64,000 nt of DNA from Ascaphus truei (taxonomy: Eukaryota > Chordata > Amphibia > Anura > Ascaphidae): the NCBI GenBank assembly GCA_036426205.1, contig CM071568.1, positions 232,514,509-232,578,508 on the forward strand, written 5' to 3'. Below the pieces are notes generated by a model. The model saw only the letters and a list, made by a program, of their open reading frames with translations. It was not told the origin of the DNA and searched no databases. The position numbers and the translations under genes were made by a program. Each line of letters opens with the position of its first letter. The first letter of the stretch is position 1. Of this stretch, positions 33,410-44,537 are shown piece by piece.

Positions 33410-34176
33410 GCAGTTTTTATCGAAAGACATTAAAACCTACAAAATTTTGTTAATGATATATTTGAGCGCTCTAACTAGTAGGAACCTTTTAGAACCAAAA
33501 AGGGTGATGCTATTTTGTCTAATCACATGGCCATTGCCAACTCGTTCAATGATCACTTTGTGGGATTTGCTACTTCCATATTGTCAAGACACAATTGTGA
33601 ACATATTTCTGAAGTCCAGATTGAGTCCTTCCCTTCTCATTGGGCTCACACAATTTAAAAAATTCCCAGATCCTGAATGTGAGATTCCTACAGGAGTTGC
33701 CAACACTAAAGCTCAACAACAAATTTGGGGATGACCAATTGCAATCAAAGATCCTATGTTGCAGTGTCCTTCTCACTGCTAAACCAATTATCTCCTTTAC
33801 CAACTCTCTTTTGTCATCTAACCATATCCCTAAAACCTGGAAAACTGTCATCCCAATTTTCAAAGTGATGAAAGAAAACGTTGTTTTCAACTACAGACCA
33901 ATTACTATACTACCATTTACCACCTAAAGTATTGAAACAGTGTGTTCATTTCTACTTTAGCAACAATTACAGGAAGTCAATTTTACTGCGGCTTTGACAA
34001 AATTATTCCAGAGTAACAACCCTCTTAAACATACAGTATGCAATGAGATTCAGCCTGGAATGTAACCTGGGGAGTTGACTGGTGCGATATTCCTAGATTT
34101 CATACTGCTGTGCTAAATAGGATGTTAAACAATCTTCAGTGATCTGGAATTGTACCACATGCTTGAAACTGGTTTA
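33410..34176 (+). mobile_element. CR1/L2-type LINE, left part (split by PLE-2)
   Basis: Plus-strand frames read IANSFNDHFVGFATSIL-like sequence, then HIPKTWKTVIPIFKVM and FNYRPITILPFTT, the start of a non-LTR RT. It is interrupted at 34176 by PLE-2 and resumes at 37236. Many stops show it is old. Confidence 0.75.
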
Positions 34177-34526
34177 TGGAAAATAGCTGAAGCGCTCAAA
34201 TGCAGGTATATCTCAAAATGATAATAAGCCAGACCACTGTACCAGGGTACTAACAATTGATATAGTACCTATTGTGTCATATAATGGGTACTATCCTCCT
34301 GAAGACAGGTGGTGTGTGGTGCAACCCACTCACCATCAGTCTCATTGGCAGGTTCCCCTGAAAAATATACAAGTACTCACATCCTGGTAGGGCAGGCAGG
34401 CAGGCTGTGCAGCTACTCAATGCAATACAGGGAAAAGGGAGACCAAAAAGCGCACCAGCACAAACGGAGCAGGAAGAACCCAGGACAAAAAATGATTAAA
34501 AGGGCACTTTAATGTGACAAAAGACC

Positions 34527-34571
34527 CATCCAACGCGTTTCGAACGTCACAGCGTTCTTTTTCAAGGATAA
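34527..34571 (-). ncRNA. Hammerhead-like motif of PLE-2, U3/A8 core
   Basis: Minus strand: stem I ATCC paired with GGAT; core TTGAAAA plus extra A; stem II GAACG/CGTTC around CTGTGA; GAAA; perfect palindrome ACGCGT for stem III; cleavage-site T. Positions 3 and 8 are U and A. It lies 690 bp downstream of the coding stop. Confidence 0.62.
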
Positions 34572-35261
34572 AACACAATGTGATAACATCCATTATATAC
34601 CCTCTTACCTGTGGGCCATTTCGCGCCAAAAATCGGAACCTGATGACGTCATAACAGAGCGACTCAGTGCCGATCTAAGGGCAAAAGGAAGTACCAAAGG
34701 CAGTGTGGCCATCTTGGATGTGGGCAAACATAGGAACACAATAACAAAGCTTTATTGACCATTCCAGCAGAACAAAATATATTGCTGCTAACTGGACAAG
34801 CATATTTAAACGAAATAAAGCTATATTAAACTAAACTAATGCTTAATAAAGGGTACTATTATATCAAGAAAAAACACGAACAAGGTGGATTAAAAAACTA
34901 GCTGTGTTGCAACTAAGTTATATACAGAAAAAAAGTTAAAAATAAAAACCTCTAGACATGATTAAAAAAATGTGCAAGAAAAGTAAATTTAAAGACATAT
35001 TACACATATATACTGCATAACACAGATTGTGTACCTAAATCATAGGAACCAGGGAAATACAACCATTATAAAATATGAAGTATTATCCACAAGATACATC
35101 AAAGAACAATTTAAGCTTACATATTGGCATAATATTTGCATGATAAGGCATAGGTTCAAAGGTTATAATGATAAGAATATAATGTCCAATATAATGACAA
35201 TTGTCTTATTTAATCTGTATTACCAACTAATTACACCATAATACGTCTATCACAAAAATGT

Positions 35262-37085
35262 TTACAAAAAATGTGTTAGTTGCCAGTCAATGTTCAAGCC
35301 CATAGGGAAGCGCGTTTGGAGAGTGAAGATCCAATACGCCTCCCTACGGTCCAGAAGGTTGATATGATCACCTCCTCTAGATTTAGCAATAACTGATTCA
35401 ATCCCCAAAAAGGAAAAATTATTAATTCCTCCCTGACCACATTCAGTGAAATGTTTTGAGACTGGATGATTAGTGTCTCTCAATTTTATGAGCCTTAAGT
35501 GCTCTAACATCCTGACCTTAAGGGCTCTAGTCGTCCTCCCCACATACCTCTTGCCACAACCACATGTTATTAGATAAATTACAAATTGACTTTTACAATT
35601 TATAAAACTGTTAATCTTAAATTCCTTATTTGGTAATATATTCACACCATGTGGCGGTGGCAAGGCAAACTGGAAAAAACTTTTGGCAGGCTTCATGTGT
35701 TTACATGCACTACAAGAGCCACATTTGAAGGAACCCCTAGTGATAAAAGGTTTTTTGAGACCAGAAGATTTGAGTTCACTTGGTGAAACATGAGATCCAA
35801 TTGTTCTCGCTCTACGATATACAAAAGTAGGACCAGAATCCACATATTTTTTAAGGACAGGGTCCATGGATAAGACATTCCAATGTTTTGAAATTATAGA
35901 GTTTACTTTTCCACTTTGTTTACTAAATTGTGAAATAAAAAGAGGACATTTGTTTTTTAATTCTGTCAGTCCATGTGAGTCCTGTTTAATACCAATTGTC
36001 TTAACATTGTTAGCAAGGCGAGAATCTCCAATTGGATGTGTGGGCAACAATGATGCTCTCTCTGTATGTAATGCATTTTCAAATGCAATTGCTAAATGTG
36101 ATTTGGGGTATCCCCTTTCCAAAAATCTCCTTGTAAGTTCCTCAGACTGAGAAAGGAAACCACTCATAGTGGAACAATTCCTTCTCAGTCTGAGGAACTG
36201 TCCCCTTGGTATGGCCTTTATGACATGGGATGGGTGGCAGCTGTCCGCCCTAAGAAAGGTGTTCCTGGCATTTTGCTTCCTATAAACATCCGTTTGGATT
36301 TTTTTGTCTATGTCTACAAATAATTGTAGATCCAGAAATTCAATGTGATGGAAATGAAAATTTAATGTAAATCTTAGATTATAAAGATTATTATTAAGAT
36401 AAGATACAAAAGTGTGAAGTGTAGTGACATCCCCCCTCCAAATAATAATTAGGTCGTCCACAAATCTTTTATAAAAAACAATATTGTGACGAAATAAATT
36501 GGTGCTCGAATAAATAAAAAGTGCTTCCCACCATCCCATAAATAAGTTCGCAAAAGAAGGAGCAAAACTTGTACCCAAAGCAGTGCCAATAAGTTGCAAA
36601 TAAAACTTACCATTAAATGTGAAAAAGTTGTGCGTGAGTAAAAAGTGTATAGCGTCCAAAATAAAAGCCGATTGAAAAATTGATATTTCTGGTATCTGAA
36701 TAAATTGGCGAACAGCTGCCAAACCATGGTCATGTTGTATAACAGAATACAGAGAGGTAACATCAAGTGTTACCCACAGGTAATCATTACCCCATTTAAC
36801 ATTTTTGATCTGATCAAGAAGATCACCAGAGTCCCGTATAAATGAGGGCAATTTCCTAACAAATGGCTGAAGAAAACCATTAACATATCTTGACAGACCA
36901 TCTCCCAAAGATCCAATGCTAGAGACAATGGGACGACCTGGAGGGTCGACCAATGTCTTGTGGATCTTTGGGAGATGGTGGAAGATAGGAATAATGGGAT
37001 GAGATGGAATAATGAATTTAACCTCGTCCTTCGACACAACTTCCATAATAACACCTGAGTCAACCAGTTCTACAAGGAACTCCAA
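35262..37085 (-). CDS. PLE-2 reverse transcriptase / GIY-YIG endonuclease, 5'-truncated
   Basis: A 607-codon uninterrupted minus-strand frame. Motifs in order: FHHLPKIHKTLVDPPGRPIV (about residues 32-51); WVTLDVTSLYSVIQ (palm motif A Asp); LIGTALGTSFAPSFANLFMG; active site FYKRFVDDLIIIWRG with both catalytic Asp kept; IPRGQFLRLRRNC; a Cys-rich linker CGSCSACKHMKP; and GIY-YIG (VIYLITCGCGKRYVGRTTRA, then SKHFTECGQG and DRREAYWIF). The protein would copy element RNA at a nick made by its own nuclease. The first codon is TTG; the true start was lost by 5' truncation, and DKGG-region sequence continues to about 37216 with at least one likely frameshift. Confidence 0.92.
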   Translation of the reverse strand: MEFLVELVDSGVIMEVVSKDEVKFIIPSHPIIPIFHHLPKIHKTLVDPPGRPIVSSIGSLGDGLSRYVNGFLQPFVRKLPSFIRDSGDLLDQIKNVKWGNDYLWVTLDVTSLYSVIQHDHGLAAVRQFIQIPEISIFQSAFILDAIHFLLTHNFFTFNGKFYLQLIGTALGTSFAPSFANLFMGWWEALFIYSSTNLFRHNIVFYKRFVDDLIIIWRGDVTTLHTFVSYLNNNLYNLRFTLNFHFHHIEFLDLQLFVDIDKKIQTDVYRKQNARNTFLRADSCHPSHVIKAIPRGQFLRLRRNCSTMSGFLSQSEELTRRFLERGYPKSHLAIAFENALHTERASLLPTHPIGDSRLANNVKTIGIKQDSHGLTELKNKCPLFISQFSKQSGKVNSIISKHWNVLSMDPVLKKYVDSGPTFVYRRARTIGSHVSPSELKSSGLKKPFITRGSFKCGSCSACKHMKPAKSFFQFALPPPHGVNILPNKEFKINSFINCKSQFVIYLITCGCGKRYVGRTTRALKVRMLEHLRLIKLRDTNHPVSKHFTECGQGGINNFSFLGIESVIAKSRGGDHINLLDRREAYWIFTLQTRFPMGLNIDWQLTHFL

Positions 37086-37235
37086 GAATTGCGGTGTGGG
37101 TCGGCGGATAGTACCCGATAGGACCGGCCATCATCCAGTTGGCGTAATGCCTCCCTGATGTAACCGTCTCTGCCCTGCCCTGCACCACCACCGCACCCCC
37201 CTTGTCCGCGCTTTTTGGTCTCCCTTTTCCCTGTA

Positions 37236-37520
37236 TTGAAACTGGTTTACTCTTATTTATCAGGAATATCGTAATGTGTGTCTGTCTCTGGCTCTAACTC
37301 CAAACACCTAAATGTTACCTCTGGGGTTTCCCAACGTTTTGTTCTGAGGCTTATATTTTTTTCTGTGTTCACAAATGACCTTTTGACGGTTTGAAAGACA
37401 GCCAACTTGCTATGTACAGATGCAGCGGCCATTATCCGAACATTTACCTGGGTAAATTTAGCTTTGTGCCGCGTATAGGTTGCGATATATTCACTAGTTT
37501 TGCCGCTGCAGACATAATGG
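37236..37520 (+). mobile_element. CR1/L2-type LINE, right part
   Basis: This continues the RT after PLE-2. Across frames it reads YLSGI.QCVSVSGSNSKHLN, then VTSGVPQ, RPIFFSVFTNDLLTV and a degraded ADD-box region. The fit with the left part confirms one LINE split by one insertion. Similarity ends near 37520. Confidence 0.72.
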
Positions 37521-37654
37521 CACATTGGATTAACACAGCAGGGGTCCCTGCTGTGTGAATCCTACCAGGTCTGCCTTTCTGTAATAGACGCACAGTAAGA
37601 GATAGGCTGAATCAGTCACTCTAACTGCGCGCCTCTCACAGGCGACCGCGGGGG

Positions 37655-37960
37655 TTTTATTTAATTTTAAACATTACAGTAATGTAGCAGGGGGTCTCCG
37701 GTGCTGAACCGCATTGGTTTCAGGTCAGAGGATCCCCTACTTCCCGAGATACAGACCCTGTTATGGGGAGTCGGTATCTCCTATGCATAGAAATGTTCCG
37801 ATCACGTTGCGCGAGACATTTCCATGCACAGGAGATACTGGCACCCTATAAAGGGGCCTGTATTTTGGGAATCAGGGGGTCCCCGGATCTGAAACCAATG
37901 CAGTTCAGCTCCGGAGACCCACTGCTACATTACTGTAATGTTTAAAATAAAATATCTAGT
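37655..37960. repeat. About 300-bp near-perfect palindrome
   Basis: The sequence from TTTTAAACATTACAGTAATG inward mirrors the sequence ending CATTACTGTAATGTTTAAAA, and complementarity continues through a centre near 37808. Arms are about 150 bp with scattered mismatches. Each arm begins with its own small palindrome, ATTACAGTAAT. It is probably a foldback element or part of a larger non-autonomous DNA transposon spanning 37530-40325. Confidence 0.85.
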
Positions 37961-38044
37961 AAGCATCAAAACACAACCAACCCCGTGCCCCCACATACTG
38001 TAAAACCAATATTTATTTTTATAAACACAGGATTAATACCACAG

Positions 38045-38440
38045 GCCGGTGGGGGTCCCCGGGTTGTCCCCATGGGTGTCCGCAGGCCCCACAGTGCACC
38101 TTGCGGGGTACTCACGGATGTCTGGGTGTCTCCAGGTGGTCCCCACTAGGCTCCGTGGCCTCCAGGTGGCCCCTGCTGGCCCCAATGAGGTCTACGGGTG
38201 CTTCCCGTGGGTTTCTGGGGGTCCCCAGGTCATCCCCACTGGTGTCTGTGGGACCTCAGGTAGTTCCCATGGGGGTCTTGGGGGCCCTCGGGTGGATCTC
38301 ATGGGTGCCCTTGAGTGGTCCCACCCGGATCTTCCCCGCAGGTGTCCCCCGTGGGTCCTCAGGTGGTTCCTGTGGGTGTCCGGGGGTCCTCAGGTTGTAC
38401 CCGTTGGTGTCCAGGGGTCCTGGCCTGCGGTACCATTCCT
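38045..38440. repeat. GC-rich minisatellite
   Basis: Imperfect units of about 30-40 bp built from GGTGTCC, CCCCATGGG and TCAGGTGGT blocks. The overlapping Gly/Pro/Val-rich frames are artefacts of the repeat. Confidence 0.8.
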
Positions 38441-40330
38441 GTATTTAAAAAAATAAACATGGCCTACATTTCAATAAATACACTCCCACCCCACCATCCC
38501 TCAAAACACATACAGTACAGTAATGGGCAAAGTAATTATTATCCAGATATGGATAATAGATTATTTGCCCATTATTAAACACAACATTAGTGATACAGCA
38601 TAAATAAAGTAAATAAAAACAGTTCTACTTACTCCTTGCAATATGAAGGTTGTCCTCGTCAGCTTACTGCAGGTCCCTCTCCTCTGTTGTCAGAAAACAT
38701 GCATAGCAAAATACATTCTAATGGCTCCTAGCCCCTTAATCACCTTAGCGGTTAATACCGCTATAGTAATTAAGGGGTTAATCCCCCCTCCCCCTTACCC
38801 ACCCAGGAGGCCTAACCACCCACCCCAAACTCACTATACCCACCCTGTACCCATTGATTGTTATAGTAGTACATCACACCCATATAATATGGGCATGATA
38901 AGCTACTGTACTATAGCAGTCAATGGTCACTCTAATACAAAAGCCTGACTATCCAAAATACACAATAATAAAACCTACAGTATACAACAAGCACCTAAAC
39001 CCCAAACTGTAAAATTAAAAGCAATAGGCAATCAATCAATTACATAAATAAAACCACTAGCCAATCAATTAAATAAATCACACCACTAGACAATCAATTA
39101 AAGCATTCACACCACTAAACAAACAATACATTCCATATATAATAGCAGTAGCCAACACATCAATTAATTAATACATCCACTAGGCAACACATAAATTTAA
39201 CCATTAGCCAACAAATTACATCATTAAATAAAAACGCTAAACAATCTGTAAAAAAATACAAATAAAAACAAGCCATCACAATTAAACACAATTTAATCAA
39301 AACAATAAACATACATAGAAAATATAACAGTCTATGGAAGAAATGCATTTGCCAAAAAATGCATTGGCTATTACTGTATTCATCTGTACCCTAAACAGGT
39401 ACAGATTAATACATTAGCAGTCAATGGGCATTGAAAAACATAAAAATAGAAAAATCCAATCCAAAAAACTGTAAAGATAAAAGTACATACATTCAATATT
39501 GATCTTACTTTTAGAAGCGCTGGCCCTCCGAATCCCGGGGAATCAGCAAGCTCTCCTCCGGTGACATCACGGAACACAATCCAACACCATCCATGGTGAA
39601 GATCTGGACCAGGTAACACAATTCTTCTATCTTTCATGTGGTACCACCATCTTCTTTCTTCATCTGTGATCATTTCTTTCTTTTCTTTATCTTCTTTCTT
39701 TATCTTCTTTCTTCATCTGTCAATCCAACCCCATGTTAAATCCACCATGTTGCCTTGCTAGCTTCTGAGCTCAAATGAGCTGTCACAGCCTTAAATATGG
39801 CCTGTGACGTCATATATGACAGATGGTTCTCACGCCTGTGATTGACTGTGGGAATCATGACGTCACATTGGTCTACTACAGCCAATCAGATTGGGGATAT
39901 AGTTCCCACAATCTGATTGCTGACGTACCATGTGAGGGCAGCCATTTTAGATTTAGTGACGTCATGTTAAAGGGAAAGGAATCACAGCCATTCTGATTGG
40001 CTGGGTTCACTTCCTTTACATGACGTCACTTTCCAAAAATATAAAGGCACATGATTTCCACAGCCAATAACTCCCTACACTATCCTGTCTGTGTCTCTAT
40101 TTTACATCTCTGAGCGAGTATTGCTGTGAAGCTTCCCACTGCACTACACTTCAAGCACCTGGGTCAGCTGAATTACCTGTTGTACTGCACCTCAAGCACC
40201 CTGGCCAGCTGAGTTGATCCAGTTATCCTACCTGACACTGTGATTTACAGGCTTGCACATCTTACTGATAGTGTTTGTGTATTCAGTAGGAGTTTCTATC
40301 ACTTTAATTGTTATTTTTGTGAATATACAG
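38441..40330. other. Gene-free repeat block with TGACGTCA-rich part
   Basis: This holds a palindrome around CTTAATCACC...GGTTAATACC (38730-38790), AT-rich spacer with CAATCAATTAAATA-like repeats (39000-39250), a TTCTTTCTTTATC array (39655-39720), and five or more GACGTCA sites (39810-40025). No coding frame was recognised. It may be the rest of a large non-autonomous DNA transposon; the last about 230 bp resemble a PLE tail. Confidence 0.45.
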
Positions 40331-42081
40331 TGTAACGGGTATTCCCCCCCCCCAATCGCAGATATAGTGTGGGGTGCAAGGGAACATACAAGGTTACCAT
40401 AGGTGTGGTGCACTACCTGTTGGCTCGCAGGAGGGCTGAGCTTCTGCCACGGAGAACCTGGGGCAATTATACTAAGGGTACTCACTTACAACAATGCAGC
40501 GCCTCCACCTGCGATGGCTCCCACCAGAGGAGGAGTGGTTCCTCGCAGGACAATCAATAATACCATACACAGTGATTTATATATTAACTAATACCATTTA
40601 CTGGGAACAGCATATAACACATCATCACATCAATACCATAACATATCAGAACAGGTGTCCCTCTCTCGAGGAGACACTTACTGCGACGTCCAGCAGGACG
40701 CTTCCCCAACACCAGGTGATCCCACCCAGTGTCCAAAGAATCCCACCCAATGTCCCGCACTCTTGCAGAGAGAGGCAATGGGTGACTGCGCAGTCACTAT
40801 TTATACTAAGGGCCCGTTGGTGCACTTGTGTATTAGATAGTACCTGCCGAGCACTCCCGTGCTCGGATCTCAAACTGGCTTCACAAAGGATCCGTCGTGT
40901 GATGGTTCCATCTGATCCTACACCGGACTCCTTTGTACGCGGACCGCCAGGGACGATCCGAACCTGGAAACAGTCTCTGCGGACCCCAACTTGGATCCGG
41001 ACCTCTTAGCAGGAACCGCAGCGTCCGCTGTGTCCCTATCTAATCTACCCTACCGTGACAGGATCCCTAACATAGGACCTGTCCCTATAGCACTAAATGA
41101 CATGCGCTATACTATAGGCCGTCCCTACAGCACAGCGACCTGTAATGGCTTTGGGGGAAACTCCTAGGGGCATATGGGGGTTAATGACCTGCCCCACTCC
41201 CCTAACTCTTCCCAGCCCTGACTGTTACTAAACTAATCCCAGCGCCTGCAGCAACAAGCTGTGACCCACTGGATGTGTGCAGCTAACGTGCTACACAACA
41301 CTGTGCCTGCCTGTCAGACCTCACAGCACTAACAGCCATGGCTCTGACAAGGCAGCACTCTAACACTAAGGGCAGCGTCCCTATGTTGGGCCTCCCTCAG
41401 CACTTACCCACTAACCTAGTGGGGAGTTGGGGCCTACCTGGGGTGTGGGTACCTATATGGGGCAGGAGCTGCACTCGCTCCCCGCACCCTTCCTTCCCTC
41501 ACAGCTCCCTGACTCCAACTCACTTACTGATAACTATCAGCGCATGCAGCAACACCCTGCAACTTAACACTAACACTTCCCCAGCTCCCACTAATGCAAG
41601 TGACAGGGTCCCTAACCTGAGGGCTGTCCCTGGCAACACTCACTTTACTGGGGAGCTGAGCTATCTCGGGTCCTGGGGATACTGGCCTAGTACAGGGAGT
41701 CCCTGACTCCTGTACCCTACCTCCTTCCCTGGGCTGCTCCGGTCTCTGACTGACTAGCCTGCTCCAACTGACAAAAACCCTGTCTGCACACAACATTGTT
41801 GCAACTCTGCAGCATGAGAAGCTGCCAGATCTATTGGCTTCAATGCTGCCTGTGACAAGGGTGAAAGTGCAGTCCCCAGAGGCTGCTGGGAATTGTAGTC
41901 CTTGGCAAAGCTCTTTTCTATGGGGACCGCGTGCGCGATCTTTCTTGCGCATGGGCGAAGCTCGCACCATAACCAAGAGGGCGGGGCCCGCCGGGAGAAG
42001 TCGCCGTCCCCTTCCTCCACTGCCACAGGGGTAAGGCAGGGGGCAAAGGAAGATCAGGGGAACCGGGGGTGACCCCCTTAC
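40331..42081. mobile_element. Family-A LTR-like element, copy 2
   Basis: Begins TGTAACGGGTATTCC, like copy 1, and ends CCCCCTTAC(A). ACAG flanks it on both sides (40327-40330 and 42082-42085). It shares blocks such as CCGTTGGTGCACTTGTG, GTACCTGCCGAGC and GGGGAGTTGGGGCCTACCTG with copy 1 in the same order. No gag or pol frame was recognised. Start and end are weakly complementary (GTAACGGG against CCCCTTAC), so a non-coding DNA transposon cannot be excluded. Confidence 0.6.
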
Positions 42082-42174
42082 ACAGGATTGCACTATTTGT
42101 GTTTTTCTTTTTCATGTACTTACTGTTGACCTGAGCTCCCTGAGTTTTTCCACTGCTGTTGCTTGTTTCATAGC

Positions 42175-42689
42175 CACAGATCCAACCTGTCAGGATTAAT
42201 CAAAAAAGGAAGAACTTCTCCTGATCTAGCAGTCAGAATCTTGGCATATAATTTTGTATCTGTATTAAGTACAGCTATTGGTCTATAATTTGGGTAAATA
42301 GTATGATATTTTCCTTCTTTAGGGAGAGTAATTATTATTGCGTGTAACATTTCTGAAGGGAGTTTTAAATATAGAAAGAAGATGAGGGGCTATAAATCCA
42401 TAAATATCTTGTAATATTCGTAAGTAAAACCACCTGGGCCAGGTGATTTATTAAGTTAAAGTTAATTTATATCGGTGGACACCTCTTCCAGTGTTATTAG
42501 AGCCCCTCATTTTATTTGGGCCATTTCACCAACTTTTGGAATAGGGATATTACTCAAAAATGTATCTACAATATGAGATCTGATCTTGTAGTGGTCTCAA
42601 TTTTATTGGTGACTTTCTGAGTGGTCGATAGATTATACAATTTAAAATAGTAATCTTTATTATAGGCTAAAGCTGTAAAATTCCGGGCA
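42175..42689 (-). pseudogene. L1 LINE reverse transcriptase fragment
   Basis: Minus-strand frame carries IITLPKEGKYHTIYPNYRPI, then AVLNTDTKLYAKILT and VLPFLINPDR, the conserved RT start of L1-clade ORF2. It is the 3'-most part of a broken L1 whose upstream pieces lie at 43770-44144 and 44538-45400 on the same strand. Confidence 0.85.
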
Positions 42690-43038
42690 TTATTGAAATC
42701 CTTGCTGTCTGATTGGTTAAAATTCCGGTCATAATACATTCAGTAATGCCCGGAATTTGTGTAGCTTGCAATGTGTTTATTTCCAATGTGTTTATTTCCA
42801 GCCAATTAGCTTTCAGAACAGCTCTGAGACAAGGCAGGGGATTGGTCAGGAGGCAGGAATAGCTCTGAGACAAGGCAGGGGATTGGTGAGGAAGTAGCAG
42901 CCAGGCAGTGACTCCTCCCCTTCCCTCCGTGAACAGAGCTGACAGATTCAGTTGAATTGGGGAGGGAGAGAGAGTGTGTGGCTGCAAAGTAAGTAAGTGG
43001 ATGTCTCCAGTTTCTTTGTAGCTGCAGTTTCTGTCTGT

Positions 43039-43106
<68 letters not shown>

Positions 43107-43285
43107 AGCAACAGTAGCAGCAGCCTTTATAGGTGTAGCAACAGCAGTGTGTGTGTGTGTGTGTGTGTTTTATTAGTGTGTATGTGTGTAGTGTGCTGTT
43201 GTGTTGTATATGTGTGTAGCAGCAGTTTGTGTGTGTGTACAGCTGCATGTGTGTAAACTTGCTGGTTGTGGTTGTGGTAGTTGTG

Positions 43286-43333
<48 letters not shown>

Positions 43334-43765
43334 GTGCTGTGTTGTGTGTTGAGTAATGTGTGTGTGTAGAGGTGCTGTGTGTGTGTGTGTAGAGCTGCAG
43401 TGTGTGTGTGTGTGTATAGAGCTCCAGTGTGTGTGTGTAGAGCTGTGGTGTGTGTGTGTGTATGTGTGTATACAAAGGCGGCGGCAGTGTGTGGATATAG
43501 ATAGTTGCAATGTAAGCATATATAGAGGTGGTTTAATGTATTTACCATTTTATTTTAATAAAAAAATCTATATAACTATACAAAAGTGTCTATTATTTAT
43601 GAATAAAGCCTACATTTAGTCTATAATAGTAATAAACCCATCAGAACAGGGCATTACTGGCCAATAATGCCCTGGCTGGGTTAAAGTCCTTCGCTTCGCC
43701 TCGGGCCTTCAACTCTTCCAGCCAGAGCTTTATTGGCCAGTAATGCCCTGTTCTTCAGGGATTAT
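42690..43765. mobile_element. Palindromic-end insertion with (TG)n core, in L1
   Basis: Left end has CCGGGCATTATTG with AATGCCCGGAATT about 70 bp on. Right end has GGGCATTACTGGCCAATAATG with TTATTGGCCAGTAATGCCC. A direct duplication of CTCTGAGACAAGGCAGGGG occurs at about 42820 and 42860. The interior is a set of (TG)n arrays, the longest at 43043-43104. It sits between L1 pieces, so it is an insertion. Superfamily unknown. Confidence 0.6.
43043..43478. repeat. (TG)n microsatellite cluster
   Basis: Arrays at 43043-43104, 43149-43168 and 43290-43328, and shorter runs to 43470, interspersed with AGAGCTGCAG-like units. The Cys-Val and His-Thr repeat frames here are artefacts. Confidence 0.95.
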
Positions 43766-43769
43766 TACT

Positions 43770-44144
43770 TAAATAATGTTGTTCATAGCCCATGGATTAT
43801 AGATAAATTGATCTTTTTGGTTTCTAATAGACGTTCATCTATTGTTTAGTTTCTTTCTAAGATGATTTGCTGGAAGTTTATCTGCTTTATTACCTTTAGT
43901 ATAGCATTTTTGTTTTGTCAATTTTAGGGATTTTTCTGTCTTTTCCAAAAGTAGAGAATTAAGTTACTTTTTTATATGTATTATCTCATTTGTTAGTTGT
44001 TTTGTGGACATTTGATTAAATGTTTCAAGCTTGTCTACATGTTTTCGAAGTTTATGTTTCTTTTTCTCTTTTCTTTTTAAGGAAGGATGAAAAGCTAATG
44101 ATGTCACCTCTTATAACAGATTTATGAGCGAATTACAATGTAGT
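43770..44144 (-). pseudogene. L1 ORF2 middle fragment
   Basis: Minus-strand translation gives pieces such as TKQKCYTKGNKADKLPANHL, which match the linker between endonuclease and RT in L1 ORF2. It continues into 44538 once the solo LTR is removed. Confidence 0.7.
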
Positions 44145-44537
44145 TGTAAGGATTCAGCTTGATCCGTGTTGGGTTTTCACTACGGTCCAGGTTTTCTGTC
44201 TCTCCTGCTCTTTCTGCTCTCTGTGACCATTTTGGGTACTGGCAGCCTGCTTTATAAGGCTGCAGTTACCATGGGGAGTCACAGAGCAAAGTTCTATGTG
44301 CTTGCAGCTCCTGTCGGTATTTTCATTTGCGCCTTACCCTCTTGCCTGTTTTTAATTCCTGTTGCTGACCCCGGACCGTGACCTCGACCTCACTTCCTTC
44401 CGCCTGCCCTGACCTCTGCTTTAATACCGACTACGGATCCTCTTACAGGACTCTGTCCCTGGGTTGTGGTTGGTTTATTTGCATCCCCACCTCAGTGGTG
44501 CGAGTCTGCCTCCTGATTTGGGACGAGCACCGTCACA
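44145..44537 (+). mobile_element. Solo LTR in L1 (393 bp)
   Basis: Starts TGTAAGGATTCAGC, ends CACCGTCACA and is flanked by a perfect 5-bp duplication, GTAGT (44140-44144 and 44538-44542). The TGTAAGGA start matches the gypsy LTR at 2385, but the bodies differ. The L1 reads through when it is removed. Confidence 0.85.

Larger units (their letters stand above)
34177..37235 (-). mobile_element. Penelope-like element PLE-2
   Basis: Flanked by the perfect 14-bp target duplication TTGAAACTGGTTTA (34163-34176 and 37236-37249) inside a LINE. On the minus strand it has a 5'-truncated but uninterrupted RT/GIY-YIG frame (37085-35262) and a tail with a hammerhead-like fold (34527-34571). The first 31 bases of the element (37236 downward, CAATACAGGGAAAAGGGAGA...) recur inverted at 34424-34454. 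It is the youngest-looking PLE here. Confidence 0.92.

Noticed and set aside
38049..38578. Gly/Pro/Val-rich ORFs of 87-135 codons as a collagen-like protein
   Set aside because: There is no Gly-X-Y periodicity; the frames mirror a GC-rich minisatellite.
43044..43619. Cys-Val and His-Thr repeat ORFs up to 147 codons
   Set aside because: Pure artefacts of (TG)n arrays; any frame across such arrays stays open.
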